Positions 1 through 8,100 of a stretch of 64,000 bases of DNA are shown one piece after another. The DNA comes from CALRGE01 sp964360635 (GTDB lineage: Bacteria > Patescibacteriota > Gracilibacteria > UBA1369 > 2-02-FULL-48-14): positions 69,785-133,784 of the forward strand of contig CAYHXO010000002.1 in the NCBI GenBank assembly GCA_964360635.1, written 5' to 3'. Made by a program: the position numbers and the translations under genes. The notes beneath the pieces were generated by a model. It made no database searches, was not told the origin of the DNA, and was given only the letters and a program-made list of their open reading frames with translations. Positions within the stretch are counted from its first letter, which is position 1. The number at the start of each line of letters is the position of its first letter.

Positions 1-167
1 AAACCATCATAAATATCTTTGCTTGAAGGAAATCCCGAGTGAAGTAGTGAAATTTTGCCTTTGTAACCTAGCTCGGCTAACTCTGAAACTATACCTGCAA
101 AAATAGCATCATCACCAAGATTCCCCGCCCCATAGTTACCGATTATAAGAATGTTATTTGTTCGCAT
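1..167 (-). CDS. Polysaccharide pyruvyltransferase, CsaB-like (N-terminal fragment, cut by window edge)
   Basis: Reading leftward from an ATG at 167-165, an open frame of 55 codons runs off the window. It begins MRTNNILIIGNYGAGNLGDD, and the phrase GNYGAGNLGDDAI is the typical N-terminal glycine-rich loop of the polysaccharide pyruvyltransferase/CsaB family. CsaB adds pyruvate ketals to secondary wall polymers, the ligand of SLH domains. SLH proteins encoded later in the window make that role attractive. The gene overlaps the 3' end of rnhB by 25 bp, so translation is probably coupled. Only the N-terminus is visible, so the family call rests on one motif. Confidence 0.7.
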   Translation of the reverse strand, partial: MRTNNILIIGNYGAGNLGDDAIFAGIVSELAELGYKGKISLLHSGFPSSKDIYDG

Positions 168-730
168 TTTAGGTTCATTATTGGAGCATATGAGAATCGA
201 TGGATTTTGCATGCACCATGATCATTTAAAGCTCTTTGGTGTCTTGATGTGCCATAGCCCTTATGCTCGTCGAATCCATAATTAGGATACTGCTTTGCGT
301 ATTCTATCATAATTCTATCTCTTGTAACTTTTGCTACAACAGAAGCCGCTGAAATTGATTTAATCTTCAAATCTCCTTTGATTATTGATTCATGTGGAAT
401 AATAAATTTAAACTTGTCGCGACCGTCGATTAATATCTTATCAGGCTTATTTTTGAGTCCTGATAGTGCCATTTCAAAAGCTAAAAAGGTTGCGTGAAGC
501 AATCCATATTTATCAATTTGATCATTAGAAATTATTCCCACTCCAAAATCGTAATTCTGAGTAATTTTTGAAAAAAGTTCATCACGTTGTGCTGCAGAAA
601 GTAATTTTGAATCTGTTAAACCAGGTAATCTGAAATTTTTAGGGAGAATTACAGCAGCCGCAACAACAGGTCCGGCCCATGAACCCCTTCCCGCTTCATC
701 CATTCCTGTAATTATTTGATTTTTCTGCAC
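143..730 (-). CDS. rnhB: Ribonuclease HII
   Basis: This 195-residue protein should cleave the RNA strand of RNA-DNA hybrids and start removal of misincorporated ribonucleotides in the cytoplasm. The RNase HII signature DEAGRG lies at residues 11-16 (catalytic D11 and E12). IDG supplies D102, and SAASVVAKVTRD supplies D138. Length is normal for bacterial RNase HII. The start is a GTG at 730; the next in-frame Met is residue 10, just before the catalytic DEAGRG, so a shorter start is unlikely. It lies downstream of rplS on the same strand (39 bp gap), an rplS-rnhB pairing common in bacteria. Confidence 0.95.
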   Translation of the reverse strand: MQKNQIITGMDEAGRGSWAGPVVAAAVILPKNFRLPGLTDSKLLSAAQRDELFSKITQNYDFGVGIISNDQIDKYGLLHATFLAFEMALSGLKNKPDKILIDGRDKFKFIIPHESIIKGDLKIKSISAASVVAKVTRDRIMIEYAKQYPNYGFDEHKGYGTSRHQRALNDHGACKIHRFSYAPIMNLKCEQITFL

Positions 731-769
731 GAAAAAATAATATACTTAAAGAAGTAATCAGTTAAGTAA

Positions 770-1288
770 TTATTCTGCAGCTTTTTCTTCTTTAGGCTCT
801 TCATTAGCCGGTTCAGCTACTTCTTCAGAAGCAACTTCAGCTACAATTTCTTCTTTTGGTTCTTCAACTACTTCTTCAATCTCTTCTTTTTCTTCAACTT
901 CTTCAGCAACATCAACTTCTTTTCCTTCAGGTGTAGATTCGAACATTGTTTCTCGTAATCTTGCTGATTTTCCACTTAAATCTCTCATGTAGTAAAGTTT
1001 AGCACTTCGTACCTTACCTACTTTCATAATCTGAATTTTCGAAATTATTGGAGAATGTAGTGGGAAAACTTTCTCAACACCAATTCCATCAACAAGTTTT
1101 CTAACAGTGAATGTTTTACTAATATTGTGACCTGAGCTTATTTTAATAATGAGCCCTTCAAAAATTTGAGTTCTTTCTTTCTCTCCATCTTTAATTTTCT
1201 GGAAAACTTTAACAGTTTGACCAGCTCTTATATCAGGAACCTTTCTTAGAAGGCTTTGAGTCACGTGATTTAGAATTGCTTGAGACAT
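770..1288 (-). CDS. rplS: 50S ribosomal protein L19 with long acidic C-terminal tail
   Basis: Residues 1-115 are a complete bL19, including RAGQTVKVFQKIKDG and a basic segment KVGKVRSAKLYYMRD that contacts rRNA at the subunit interface. Residues about 118-172 form an extra tail made almost only of Glu, Val, Ala, Pro and Lys (for example EEVEEKEEIEEVVEEPKEE). Standard L19 is about 115 residues, so the tail is an addition and is probably disordered. A promoter with TTGCAA (1337-1342) and TATATT (1314-1319), 17-bp spacer, precedes the gene. No clear Shine-Dalgarno is visible. Confidence 0.95.
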   Translation of the reverse strand: MSQAILNHVTQSLLRKVPDIRAGQTVKVFQKIKDGEKERTQIFEGLIIKISSGHNISKTFTVRKLVDGIGVEKVFPLHSPIISKIQIMKVGKVRSAKLYYMRDLSGKSARLRETMFESTPEGKEVDVAEEVEEKEEIEEVVEEPKEEIVAEVASEEVAEPANEEPKEEKAAE

Positions 1289-1313
1289 ACGTTTTAATCA
1301 AATTTGCTCGTGT

Positions 1314-1342
1314 AATATACGTAGGAAGAACTTGGATTGCAA
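1314..1342 (-). promoter_or_regulatory. Promoter of rplS (TTGCAA-17-TATATT)
   Basis: Read on the minus strand, TTGCAA at 1342-1337 is followed by a 17-bp spacer and TATATT at 1319-1314. The predicted start point is near 1307, giving a leader of about 19 nt before the rplS ATG. Confidence 0.7.
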
Positions 1343-1349
1343 GGCCAAA

Positions 1350-1910
1350 TTATACAAAATGTTTTTCCAGCTTGTTTACACCTATAATGTTCTCTTGATC
1401 TTGAATTAGATCTAGTATGAATTTATCTCTACATTTTAGTCTATAGATGAATTCGTCAGTGTTTAATGTGCTGAATCTAATAGGATCCCCTGTTTGGATA
1501 GTATCAAGATATTTTTCTAGGTCGTTTTTATTCAAATCACCTACCAATAATATATCAACTTGAGAATCTTTACCGACGAATACTCCGGAAAGTATCATAA
1601 AATCTAAAGTTCCCATCTTACTAATGTTCTTAATTAAGTTTTCAGTTGAGATACTTGCTTTGATAATTATATTTCTTAGTTCTTTAAATAGAATAAAACT
1701 TTTATTTACGGTGAAAAACTTCTTTCTATTCTTCATTTTACTCTTTAAAAGGCCCATTCTTTTGAGATTGTCTAATTCCCTTCTAACAGAGTTGATTTGC
1801 TCGTCTAAACTTCTGGTTAATTCACGTACAAAGAATTCTCCGTCAGGGTTTAGTAAAAACAAAGTTAAGAGTTTCACTCGCGCTTTAGATGTAAACAGAT
1901 GCTTAAGCAT
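1350..1910 (-). CDS. Winged-helix regulator with nucleotidyltransferase-like C-terminal domain
   Basis: The likely product has 186 residues, starting at MLKHLFTSKARVKLL. An upstream ATG at 1967 would fall inside the promoter, so I chose 1910. Residues 5-70 look like an ArsR-type winged helix (FVRELTRSLDEQINSVRREL, then NLKRMGLLKSK). Residues 104-125 (FMILSGVFVGKDSQVDILLV) resemble the small nucleotidyltransferase fold that often follows such a helix in regulators of this lineage, though a complete catalytic GS/DxD set is not evident. Two inverted repeats sharing TGTATA half-sites lie upstream, one covering the promoter, so autoregulation is likely. The target is unknown. Confidence 0.65.
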   Translation of the reverse strand: MLKHLFTSKARVKLLTLFLLNPDGEFFVRELTRSLDEQINSVRRELDNLKRMGLLKSKMKNRKKFFTVNKSFILFKELRNIIIKASISTENLIKNISKMGTLDFMILSGVFVGKDSQVDILLVGDLNKNDLEKYLDTIQTGDPIRFSTLNTDEFIYRLKCRDKFILDLIQDQENIIGVNKLEKHFV

Positions 1911-1936
1911 GCATACATAATTTATCCAATACATCG

Positions 1937-1967
1937 GCAATGTATAATTTATTGATACACATTGCAA
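1937..1967 (-). promoter_or_regulatory. Promoter with overlapping operator for the winged-helix gene
   Basis: On the minus strand TTGCAA (1967-1962), a 17-bp spacer and TACATT (1944-1939) form a promoter. An inverted repeat with arms GCAATGTATA (1937-1946) and TACACATTGC (1956-1965), 9 of 10 positions matching around a 9-bp spacer, covers both boxes. Binding here would block RNA polymerase. Confidence 0.6.
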
Positions 1968-2016
1968 GACGAAATTTATCTAAACCTGTTCTTTCCTTAT
2001 CATGAAGCCATTAATT

Positions 2017-2037
2017 CTGTATACTTTTTTTATACAG
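2017..2037. promoter_or_regulatory. Second operator-like inverted repeat (CTGTATA-N7-TATACAG)
   Basis: Perfect 7-bp arms at 2017-2023 and 2031-2037 are separated by 7 bp. The half-site TGTATA/TATACA also occurs in the repeat over the promoter at 1937-1965, about 75 bp away, suggesting two binding sites for the same regulator. Confidence 0.45.
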
Positions 2038-2082
2038 CACTGAAGCCATGAATAAGAAATTGATTCATAATTTACAGATTGA

Positions 2083-2113
2083 AATAAAAAAAGAGAGGGC
2101 ACTTAACCCTCTC
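2083..2113 (-). terminator. Rho-independent terminator of tig
   Basis: A 7-bp perfect stem (GAGAGGG at 2093-2099 with CCCTCTC at 2107-2113, 7-nt loop) is followed on the minus strand by a run of T (complement of the A-run at 2084-2092). It lies 24 bp past the tig stop. Confidence 0.85.
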
Positions 2114-2136
2114 AAATTTATCTATATTTTCTATGA

Positions 2137-3417
2137 CTATGCTTTGTGCTTCTTGATCAAGTTTTTAAGCATCAATTGATTTTTCAATTGCTCTAATTGC
2201 TTGGAACCTTCTGCATAATAATCTTTCATTTTTTCAGCATATTCTTTTGGATAATGCCCCACCTGGTGAGCAATTTCTGTCTTAACATCTTCATCACTAA
2301 CTGTGATTTTTTCCATTTCGTATAACTTTTCAATTCCAAGTCTAATTAGAACCTGCTTCCCTGCCTGAGCACGGAATTCTTCACGAATATCTTTCCCATC
2401 TTGTTTTTTAAGTGATTCGTAATCTTCCCATTTCATTCCTGTTTTAGTAACTTCAGATTTCAATCTTTCAAGAAGTAGATCAATTTCTCTTTCTACCATT
2501 GAATCAGGCACTTCAGCCTCAAAGTACTCTGAAAGTTTTTCAATTACATCATTTTCAAGCTGAATTTCTGCATCATGTTCTTTCTGATGCCCCAATTCAG
2601 TTTTTATTTCTACTTTAAGATCAGCTAAAGTTTTGTGTTTTCCATCTGTTAGTTCTTCTGCAAATGCATCATTTAATTCTTGAGTCTCTGATTCTTCAAC
2701 TCTGTTAAGCTTAACGTGAAATTTCACTTTCTTATCCTGAAAGTTCTTTGAGTGATAATCTTTTGGGAATGTGATTTCGAAATCTTTCTCATCATCTTTC
2801 TTCAAACCAATCAATTCTTCTTCAAAACCTGGAATAAAGTAGTTTTCACCAATAATTACAGGGTGATTTTTGCTGGAAGTTCCGTCTAAGGGAACACCCT
2901 GCATATCTTTTCCGTCAAAATCGATTTCAACTCTGTCATTTTTTTGAACTGCTCTGTCTGCATCGTGCCATTTTCTACCTTTCTTAAGGAGGTTTTGTAA
3001 TACCTCATCCATTTCTGCATCTTTAATTTCTTGTTTTTTTGCTGCAACTTTCACTTTTTCATAGCCATCTTTAATTGTAAGTTCAGGAAAAACTGAAACA
3101 ATTGCTTCATATTTGAAAGGATCTTCTGATATTACAGTTACTTTTGGATAAGCCACCGGCTTTACATCATTTTCTTTGATAGCTTTTTCATAAGTATCTG
3201 AGAGTGCAATTTCCATCATGTGAGCTTTGAATGTCTTTTCCCCGACATGTTTTTCAAGCACATCTAGTGGAATATGACCCGGTCTAAAACCATCTATTTT
3301 GACTTCATTTTGAAGAATTTTTGCAGTTTCAGATTTATAGGTAAGTAGCGTTTTTTCGCTTACTTCTACGGTAATCTTAACTTCTGACTTTTTGAGTTTT
3401 TCAATTTGTACTTTCAT
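2137..3417 (-). CDS. tig: Trigger factor (ribosome-associated chaperone and prolyl isomerase)
   Basis: Starting at MKVQIEKLKK gives 426 residues, the usual trigger factor length. An open frame extends 35 codons further upstream, but its first ATG lies beyond the promoter. The N-terminal domain carries the ribosome-docking loop GFRPGHIP at about 43-50. The middle FKBP-type domain has IDFDGKDMQGVPLDG and FIPGFEEELIGLKKDDEK. The C-terminal domain is helical and charge-rich. The protein binds near the ribosomal exit tunnel and holds nascent chains. The gene has its own terminator and shares a divergent promoter region with the 1441-residue protein at 3516. Confidence 0.95.
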   Translation of the reverse strand: MKVQIEKLKKSEVKITVEVSEKTLLTYKSETAKILQNEVKIDGFRPGHIPLDVLEKHVGEKTFKAHMMEIALSDTYEKAIKENDVKPVAYPKVTVISEDPFKYEAIVSVFPELTIKDGYEKVKVAAKKQEIKDAEMDEVLQNLLKKGRKWHDADRAVQKNDRVEIDFDGKDMQGVPLDGTSSKNHPVIIGENYFIPGFEEELIGLKKDDEKDFEITFPKDYHSKNFQDKKVKFHVKLNRVEESETQELNDAFAEELTDGKHKTLADLKVEIKTELGHQKEHDAEIQLENDVIEKLSEYFEAEVPDSMVEREIDLLLERLKSEVTKTGMKWEDYESLKKQDGKDIREEFRAQAGKQVLIRLGIEKLYEMEKITVSDEDVKTEIAHQVGHYPKEYAEKMKDYYAEGSKQLEQLKNQLMLKNLIKKHKA

Positions 3418-3442
3418 TGCGTTGGGTAAGAAATTCCTGAGC

Positions 3443-3494
3443 AGGATACTCGATGGCCGTCCATATTGCAATTTATTCGAATTCTTGCTATAAT
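3443..3494. promoter_or_regulatory. Back-to-back promoters of tig and the 1441-residue protein sharing one palindromic -35 box
   Basis: The hexamer TTGCAA at 3466-3471 is its own reverse complement. Rightward it is followed after 17 bp by TATAAT (3489-3494), serving the gene at 3516. Leftward it is followed after 17 bp by TATCCT (3448-3443), serving tig at 3417. Both predicted leaders are short, about 15-20 nt. Confidence 0.7.
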
Positions 3495-3515
3495 TGCTAG
3501 ATATAAATTTTACGT

Positions 3516-6500
3516 ATGGCAAAAAATCAAGAAAAACTTGAGGCTCAAAAATTGACGCCTAAGGAGAAACGAGCCGAAAAAAAAGATCTGCGTGAAAAAG
3601 AACTTCAGGCTGAGACTGATTTATTTTTGAGAAAATATCTTGAAGTTAAAGATACTGACCCGGAAGCTGATAAGAATAGACAATATTGGAGAGACCAATA
3701 CTTCAATAAATACTCAATGACTCAGTTTAGAGGTGAAAAGTTGGGCACATTTGGCCAAGACGAAGATAAAGTATGGGAACTTAATATTGAAGATTATAAT
3801 AGTAGAATGAGTGGGAATGGTAGTATTTTTGCGAAACCTGGTGCAATTTCAAGTGGAGGTGAGTCAATGGCTGAAGCAAGAAGTGAAATTAAATTGGAGG
3901 ATTTGATTGAAAAAAGAGTTGACCTTAAAAAAGAAATTGATGGAACATTAGAAGATAACGCAGGATTAGAAAAAATCGTCCAAGACTTTTATGATCAGAA
4001 TGTAAATCCTAACAGTCTTCTTGGAGATAATCATAATCTAGAGGACCGAGAAAGAGCGATTAAGATTTTATTTGCTACAAAACCTGAACTTGCCGCAAAA
4101 GTGATAAGAATATTATCAATGACAAAAGCAGAACAAGTTGGAAATAATCTTTATAAAGATACATACGAATTCATACAAAGTACTGAAGCTAAGCTTGAAG
4201 AGAGATACAAAATTCATGAAGAAACAAGAATAAGTCTTGATGAAATATCAAAAGGATCACCGAGTGACTTCTTAAAAAAGAAGATGAAGAACTCTATCGA
4301 TTTCTTTAGAGAAAAACCGGTAGCTGGAATTTTGGGCGTAGCAACAATTGGTGGATTATTGGTTTATCTTTCACAAGCTAAGAAAGAGACAGATCCCTGG
4401 AAGGCAGGCGCATGGGATTGGATTAAGACTCTGGGTATATGGGGAACAGCTGCATATGGAATCAATACTGCTGTCTCTATGTATAATGATGACGGAAGAA
4501 GTGCAATTGATATGATTTTTAGTAATCCTGATCTGCATGACACAAGTGCTGTATTGAGTCTCTTTAAAGATGATATTGAGGGGCTTACCGGAGATGATAG
4601 AAACGCAGTTGATGCTTTACTTAAAATTGCGAATACAGATGCTGATCATGTTTTTGATATCTTCGAAGTTGCACAAAATTCACATACTAGCACTATAGAC
4701 CCAAGTGTTTTCGGTGCATTAGGAGGAGTGAGCCATGATCAAATTAAAGGTATCAGAGGTGATAATCTATATATTGGGTTGGAAACAGTTATGCAAAAAT
4801 TGGGGCAACAGGCTGGAGCAGGAGGTACAAAAGAAAATCAAATAAGAGTTGGTAAAATTAAATTTAAAGATATTACTCATTCACACCCAGGATTAAAATT
4901 TGCCTCATTAATGATATTAATGGAGCAGAAACAACGCGAAGACAATGTTAAAGCAGGTAAAAAGGAGGATGGATCACCCATTGAATCACTCACAGATAGG
5001 GCTAAAGCTGCTGTAGGTATTGGTGGAGGAACAAAAATTGCCCGGGCATCTGGTGAATCTAGTGGCTCAACAGGTGGTGTTGAGGGTGGAAGTGCAGGGG
5101 CTAAAACTGCTAATGAAACATTCTTGGAATCAATCGGTGTAAAAAATACTGGTCTTGAAGGGCTTAAAACCGGCATGAACGGATTAATTAAAGATCAATT
5201 TTCAAAACTTGATGGGTTTGAGGAAAAATTGAAAGATAAATTTGTGGCTCTTTTCAAGGATTCAAAGTTTAAAACATTTATTGCAAGCAGAAAAGTTTCG
5301 TATGGAAAAGAGTTATCTGAAGCAATGAGAGGAAAATCAGATGCTGATATAGAGACTGTTAAAATTGCACTTGGCGTCATAGCCAAAAATTTAATCGATG
5401 AAGTTGATGGCTACACCGCTTACCTAAGCAGTCAGGATACAAGTTCTGAAATCGTACTACATGATGTTGAAGGAGTAGTAGTTCAAAATATGGTTACTGA
5501 TCAAGTTTGGAAAGACGGTGTCCTTGATGTATTCGATACATTACAACTTTATGAGATGGAAAGTTCATACTTTATAGATGAACCTGAAATGGATTTAAAG
5601 TTCGTTGAAATGTTCGTTAAGAAAATTGGATATGGAATCAATAGAGGTGGTAAAGTTACATCAGCTGACACTGATTTATATACAACTTATTATATTGATG
5701 AAGTTCACAAGATTCTTCCAAAGGATGCTGAAACGGCAGGCGGAGGTAAAAGACAAATTAGTGGTCAAGAATGGGAAGATGACCTAGTAAAAATGAGACG
5801 TATTCTTAGTTTTGAAGATTGGGTTGCACTCTCAGCAAAACCTCTTGCGGATGTTCTTAAAGAACATGATAAAGGTAGGGCAGTTCAAGAACGAAAAGCT
5901 GATGAATCAACATCAGAGAGAAAAGAACTTCTTGATAAGAAAGAAGCTAAAATTGATGCAGCATTCAACACTGCAGATAAATTGGATTGGGGTCTTACAA
6001 GAGATCAATTCGAAGCATTTATCAGTAGAAGAAAAGGAACATATTTTGCAGAACTTAAGGCCGTTAGTGGAACAGGTGCTGCTGCGGAAAAATCAATGAA
6101 CGACATCGTCGCAAGAGCTGAGGCTGAAGGTGAAATGTTTAGAAAATATTCAGCAAGAGAAGGGCACAATACTCCAACTGTATTGATGGAAGTACAACGA
6201 GAAATGATTGAAAAAGTTGTCACAGAAAAGAATTGGCAGGAAAGTGCAGTTCAAATTTTGAATTACACAAGTACTTCGTATGAAAAGGAAGGAATTACTT
6301 TCATATTGGATGAGCCTGAAATTTCAGTACAGTTAATGGATTTGTATTACAAAAATATTGATAACGGTTCAAGCAAGGAAAGTAATTCGGATGTACAAGC
6401 ATATACGGATTATTTCCTTTATGAACTAACTTATACATTAGCAAATGATATAAATATCTCAGCAACTAATCTTGATGGATATGTTAAACAAGTGAGTACA

Positions 6501-7841
6501 AAAGAATGGGGGCAGGTTCAAAATAAATTGGGTGACATACAAACATTTGATGAATGGAAGGTTAAGAAAACATACAGACCTGAACTTAAAGAAAATGATC
6601 AAAAACGTGCAGTTACAGATAGAGTTGCCGAAGAAGGTACTGAATTGGATAAATATTTGAGAGAAAGAATTAAGCAAATTGATGTTAAATTTGCTGAAGT
6701 TGAGCAACTTGATAAGAATATCTTACCTGATAATTTCGATGCATTCATTTCAATGCGAAGGCAGGCTTATGATAAGAAATTGGCTGATACAGCAAAAGGT
6801 AGAGCCGATATTCCAGCTACTCGAGCACTTCTTGATGATATCGTTGATGATGCACGACTAGAAGTTATGGATTACTTGCAATTCAAAGGAAGAGCGAGCT
6901 CCTCACCTGTTGTTTTACTTGAGGCAGAAAAAATTATGCTTGAGCATGAATTAGGGAGACCGGATTGGAAAGCCAGTTCAGAGAAAGTTCTGCAGTTTGC
7001 GAATGCTACATATGAATTTGAAAATCCAACATACGTAATTGATGATCCACAACTGATTGCGGATTTTATAAAAGTGTATCAATCAAAAATTGAGGGTTCT
7101 GCAACCGGTGTAGTTTCGAAAGATGCCGAAGATTACACAAGATTCTTCTTGTTTAATATGGCAAAAGTTTTACCGAAAGACCCAAACTATGCAGTTGGCA
7201 GCAAGAGAAAACAGATCAGCCAAGAAGAATGGATTAGTTGTAAAAACAAAATGGATGCGATTCCAAAGTATACAGAATGGATGACTCTAACTCCTGCCCA
7301 GAAAGAAAAACCTGAATTGGTTGAAAATGATTTGGTCAAAGCCGTTGCTGATAGAATTGAAGCTGAAAAGAAGGAATCCAACGAAGTGTTTATGAAGTGG
7401 TTTGATAAGGAGGTTGGTGTTTCTCAATGGTTAAGATTGGATGGTGCATGGCCACAAGAATTTAGAACGGAAGTTTCAAATAGATTAATCAGACTTTCAC
7501 AAAATCCTACTTATAAGAATCTAACAAATGAAGAATATCAAAAAACTCTCCAGGAATATGCAAGGTATGTAATGGTTGAAAAAAGATTTTATGAATTGAT
7601 GATTGCCAAGGATATTGATCCTGCAAATCTTAAAAATCATGTTGTGAAATCAATCGAGTCAAGTTTTGATAATAATTTTATGAAACCTGGTAAAACTGCG
7701 AAAGATTATAATGATGCGCTACAAACTGAATTAGGACGTGACACAAAAATTGCAGCAATTATTGATTTCCTCTCAATACAGGTTGGGCCTCTATATATTC
7801 CAATGATAGATGTAATCAACTTCTACCCTGGAGGATTCTAA
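3516..7841 (+). CDS. Large protein of unknown function with three tandem repeats of about 245 residues
   Basis: I do not recognise this 1441-residue protein. The N-terminal 260 residues are charged and helical, with no signal peptide. Residues about 268-320 hold two moderately hydrophobic stretches (VAGILGVATIGGLLVYLS and a second near WIKTLGIWGTAAYG) that could be membrane-associated. A Gly/Ser-rich linker follows at about 501-530. Three homologous units then occupy roughly 569-795, 811-1036 and 1052-1281. Shared landmarks are FIASRKVSY / FISRRKGTY / FISMRRQAY (588, 835, 1077), FIDEPE / ILDEPE / VIDDPQ, and a closing (K/L)ENDxxxAVxDR-like phrase. Residues 1295-1370 may be a decayed fourth copy. 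It is expressed from a strong TTGCAA-17-TATAAT promoter. Confidence 0.6.
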   Translation: MAKNQEKLEAQKLTPKEKRAEKKDLREKELQAETDLFLRKYLEVKDTDPEADKNRQYWRDQYFNKYSMTQFRGEKLGTFGQDEDKVWELNIEDYNSRMSGNGSIFAKPGAISSGGESMAEARSEIKLEDLIEKRVDLKKEIDGTLEDNAGLEKIVQDFYDQNVNPNSLLGDNHNLEDRERAIKILFATKPELAAKVIRILSMTKAEQVGNNLYKDTYEFIQSTEAKLEERYKIHEETRISLDEISKGSPSDFLKKKMKNSIDFFREKPVAGILGVATIGGLLVYLSQAKKETDPWKAGAWDWIKTLGIWGTAAYGINTAVSMYNDDGRSAIDMIFSNPDLHDTSAVLSLFKDDIEGLTGDDRNAVDALLKIANTDADHVFDIFEVAQNSHTSTIDPSVFGALGGVSHDQIKGIRGDNLYIGLETVMQKLGQQAGAGGTKENQIRVGKIKFKDITHSHPGLKFASLMILMEQKQREDNVKAGKKEDGSPIESLTDRAKAAVGIGGGTKIARASGESSGSTGGVEGGSAGAKTANETFLESIGVKNTGLEGLKTGMNGLIKDQFSKLDGFEEKLKDKFVALFKDSKFKTFIASRKVSYGKELSEAMRGKSDADIETVKIALGVIAKNLIDEVDGYTAYLSSQDTSSEIVLHDVEGVVVQNMVTDQVWKDGVLDVFDTLQLYEMESSYFIDEPEMDLKFVEMFVKKIGYGINRGGKVTSADTDLYTTYYIDEVHKILPKDAETAGGGKRQISGQEWEDDLVKMRRILSFEDWVALSAKPLADVLKEHDKGRAVQERKADESTSERKELLDKKEAKIDAAFNTADKLDWGLTRDQFEAFISRRKGTYFAELKAVSGTGAAAEKSMNDIVARAEAEGEMFRKYSAREGHNTPTVLMEVQREMIEKVVTEKNWQESAVQILNYTSTSYEKEGITFILDEPEISVQLMDLYYKNIDNGSSKESNSDVQAYTDYFLYELTYTLANDINISATNLDGYVKQVSTKEWGQVQNKLGDIQTFDEWKVKKTYRPELKENDQKRAVTDRVAEEGTELDKYLRERIKQIDVKFAEVEQLDKNILPDNFDAFISMRRQAYDKKLADTAKGRADIPATRALLDDIVDDARLEVMDYLQFKGRASSSPVVLLEAEKIMLEHELGRPDWKASSEKVLQFANATYEFENPTYVIDDPQLIADFIKVYQSKIEGSATGVVSKDAEDYTRFFLFNMAKVLPKDPNYAVGSKRKQISQEEWISCKNKMDAIPKYTEWMTLTPAQKEKPELVENDLVKAVADRIEAEKKESNEVFMKWFDKEVGVSQWLRLDGAWPQEFRTEVSNRLIRLSQNPTYKNLTNEEYQKTLQEYARYVMVEKRFYELMIAKDIDPANLKNHVVKSIESSFDNNFMKPGKTAKDYNDALQTELGRDTKIAAIIDFLSIQVGPLYIPMIDVINFYPGGF

Positions 7842-7905
7842 TAAATAGTGGTTTTGGCAGAGTTACAAGTGGTGGCTTAATGATGTGATAATCTTGGAAG
7901 TTTTG

Positions 7906-7995
7906 CTTATCGTGACACAGTCTTATTAACAACCTGATGAGATTTGAAGTAAGTAAAAATTTCCAACCTGGTTAGCGCGACACTGTCGCGATAAG
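7906..7995. repeat. Long-range inverted repeat with an inner 15-bp palindrome in the 3516-gene/protease spacer
   Basis: CTTATCGTGACA (7906-7917) can pair with TGTCGCGATAAG (7984-7995), 11 Watson-Crick pairs plus one G-U, enclosing 66 nt. The right arm is part of a perfect palindrome, CGCGACACTGTCGCG, at 7976-7990. There is no T-run, so it is not a standard terminator. It could be a protein-binding site or a structured 3' end. The rest of the 259-bp spacer holds only the downstream promoter. Confidence 0.4.
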
Positions 7996-8050
7996 GAAAT
8001 CTAACTCTTTTCTGAGCTTAGAGAGAATACTCATATTGTAATAGTTAAAT

Positions 8051-8079
8051 TTGACTAAGATATAGTAATATGTTATTTT
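8051..8079 (+). promoter_or_regulatory. Promoter of the secreted metalloprotease gene (TTGACT-17-TATTTT)
   Basis: TTGACT at 8051-8056, a 17-bp spacer and TATTTT at 8074-8079 precede the ATG at 8101. This spacing supports the ATG rather than the in-frame TTG at 8092. Confidence 0.5.
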
Positions 8080-8100
8080 GCCTGCCTTTAATTGGGCTGC

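Noticed and set aside
3516..7841. Type IV secretion or phage tape-measure protein
   Set aside because: It is long and repetitive, but no structural phage genes, ATPases or coupling proteins surround it.
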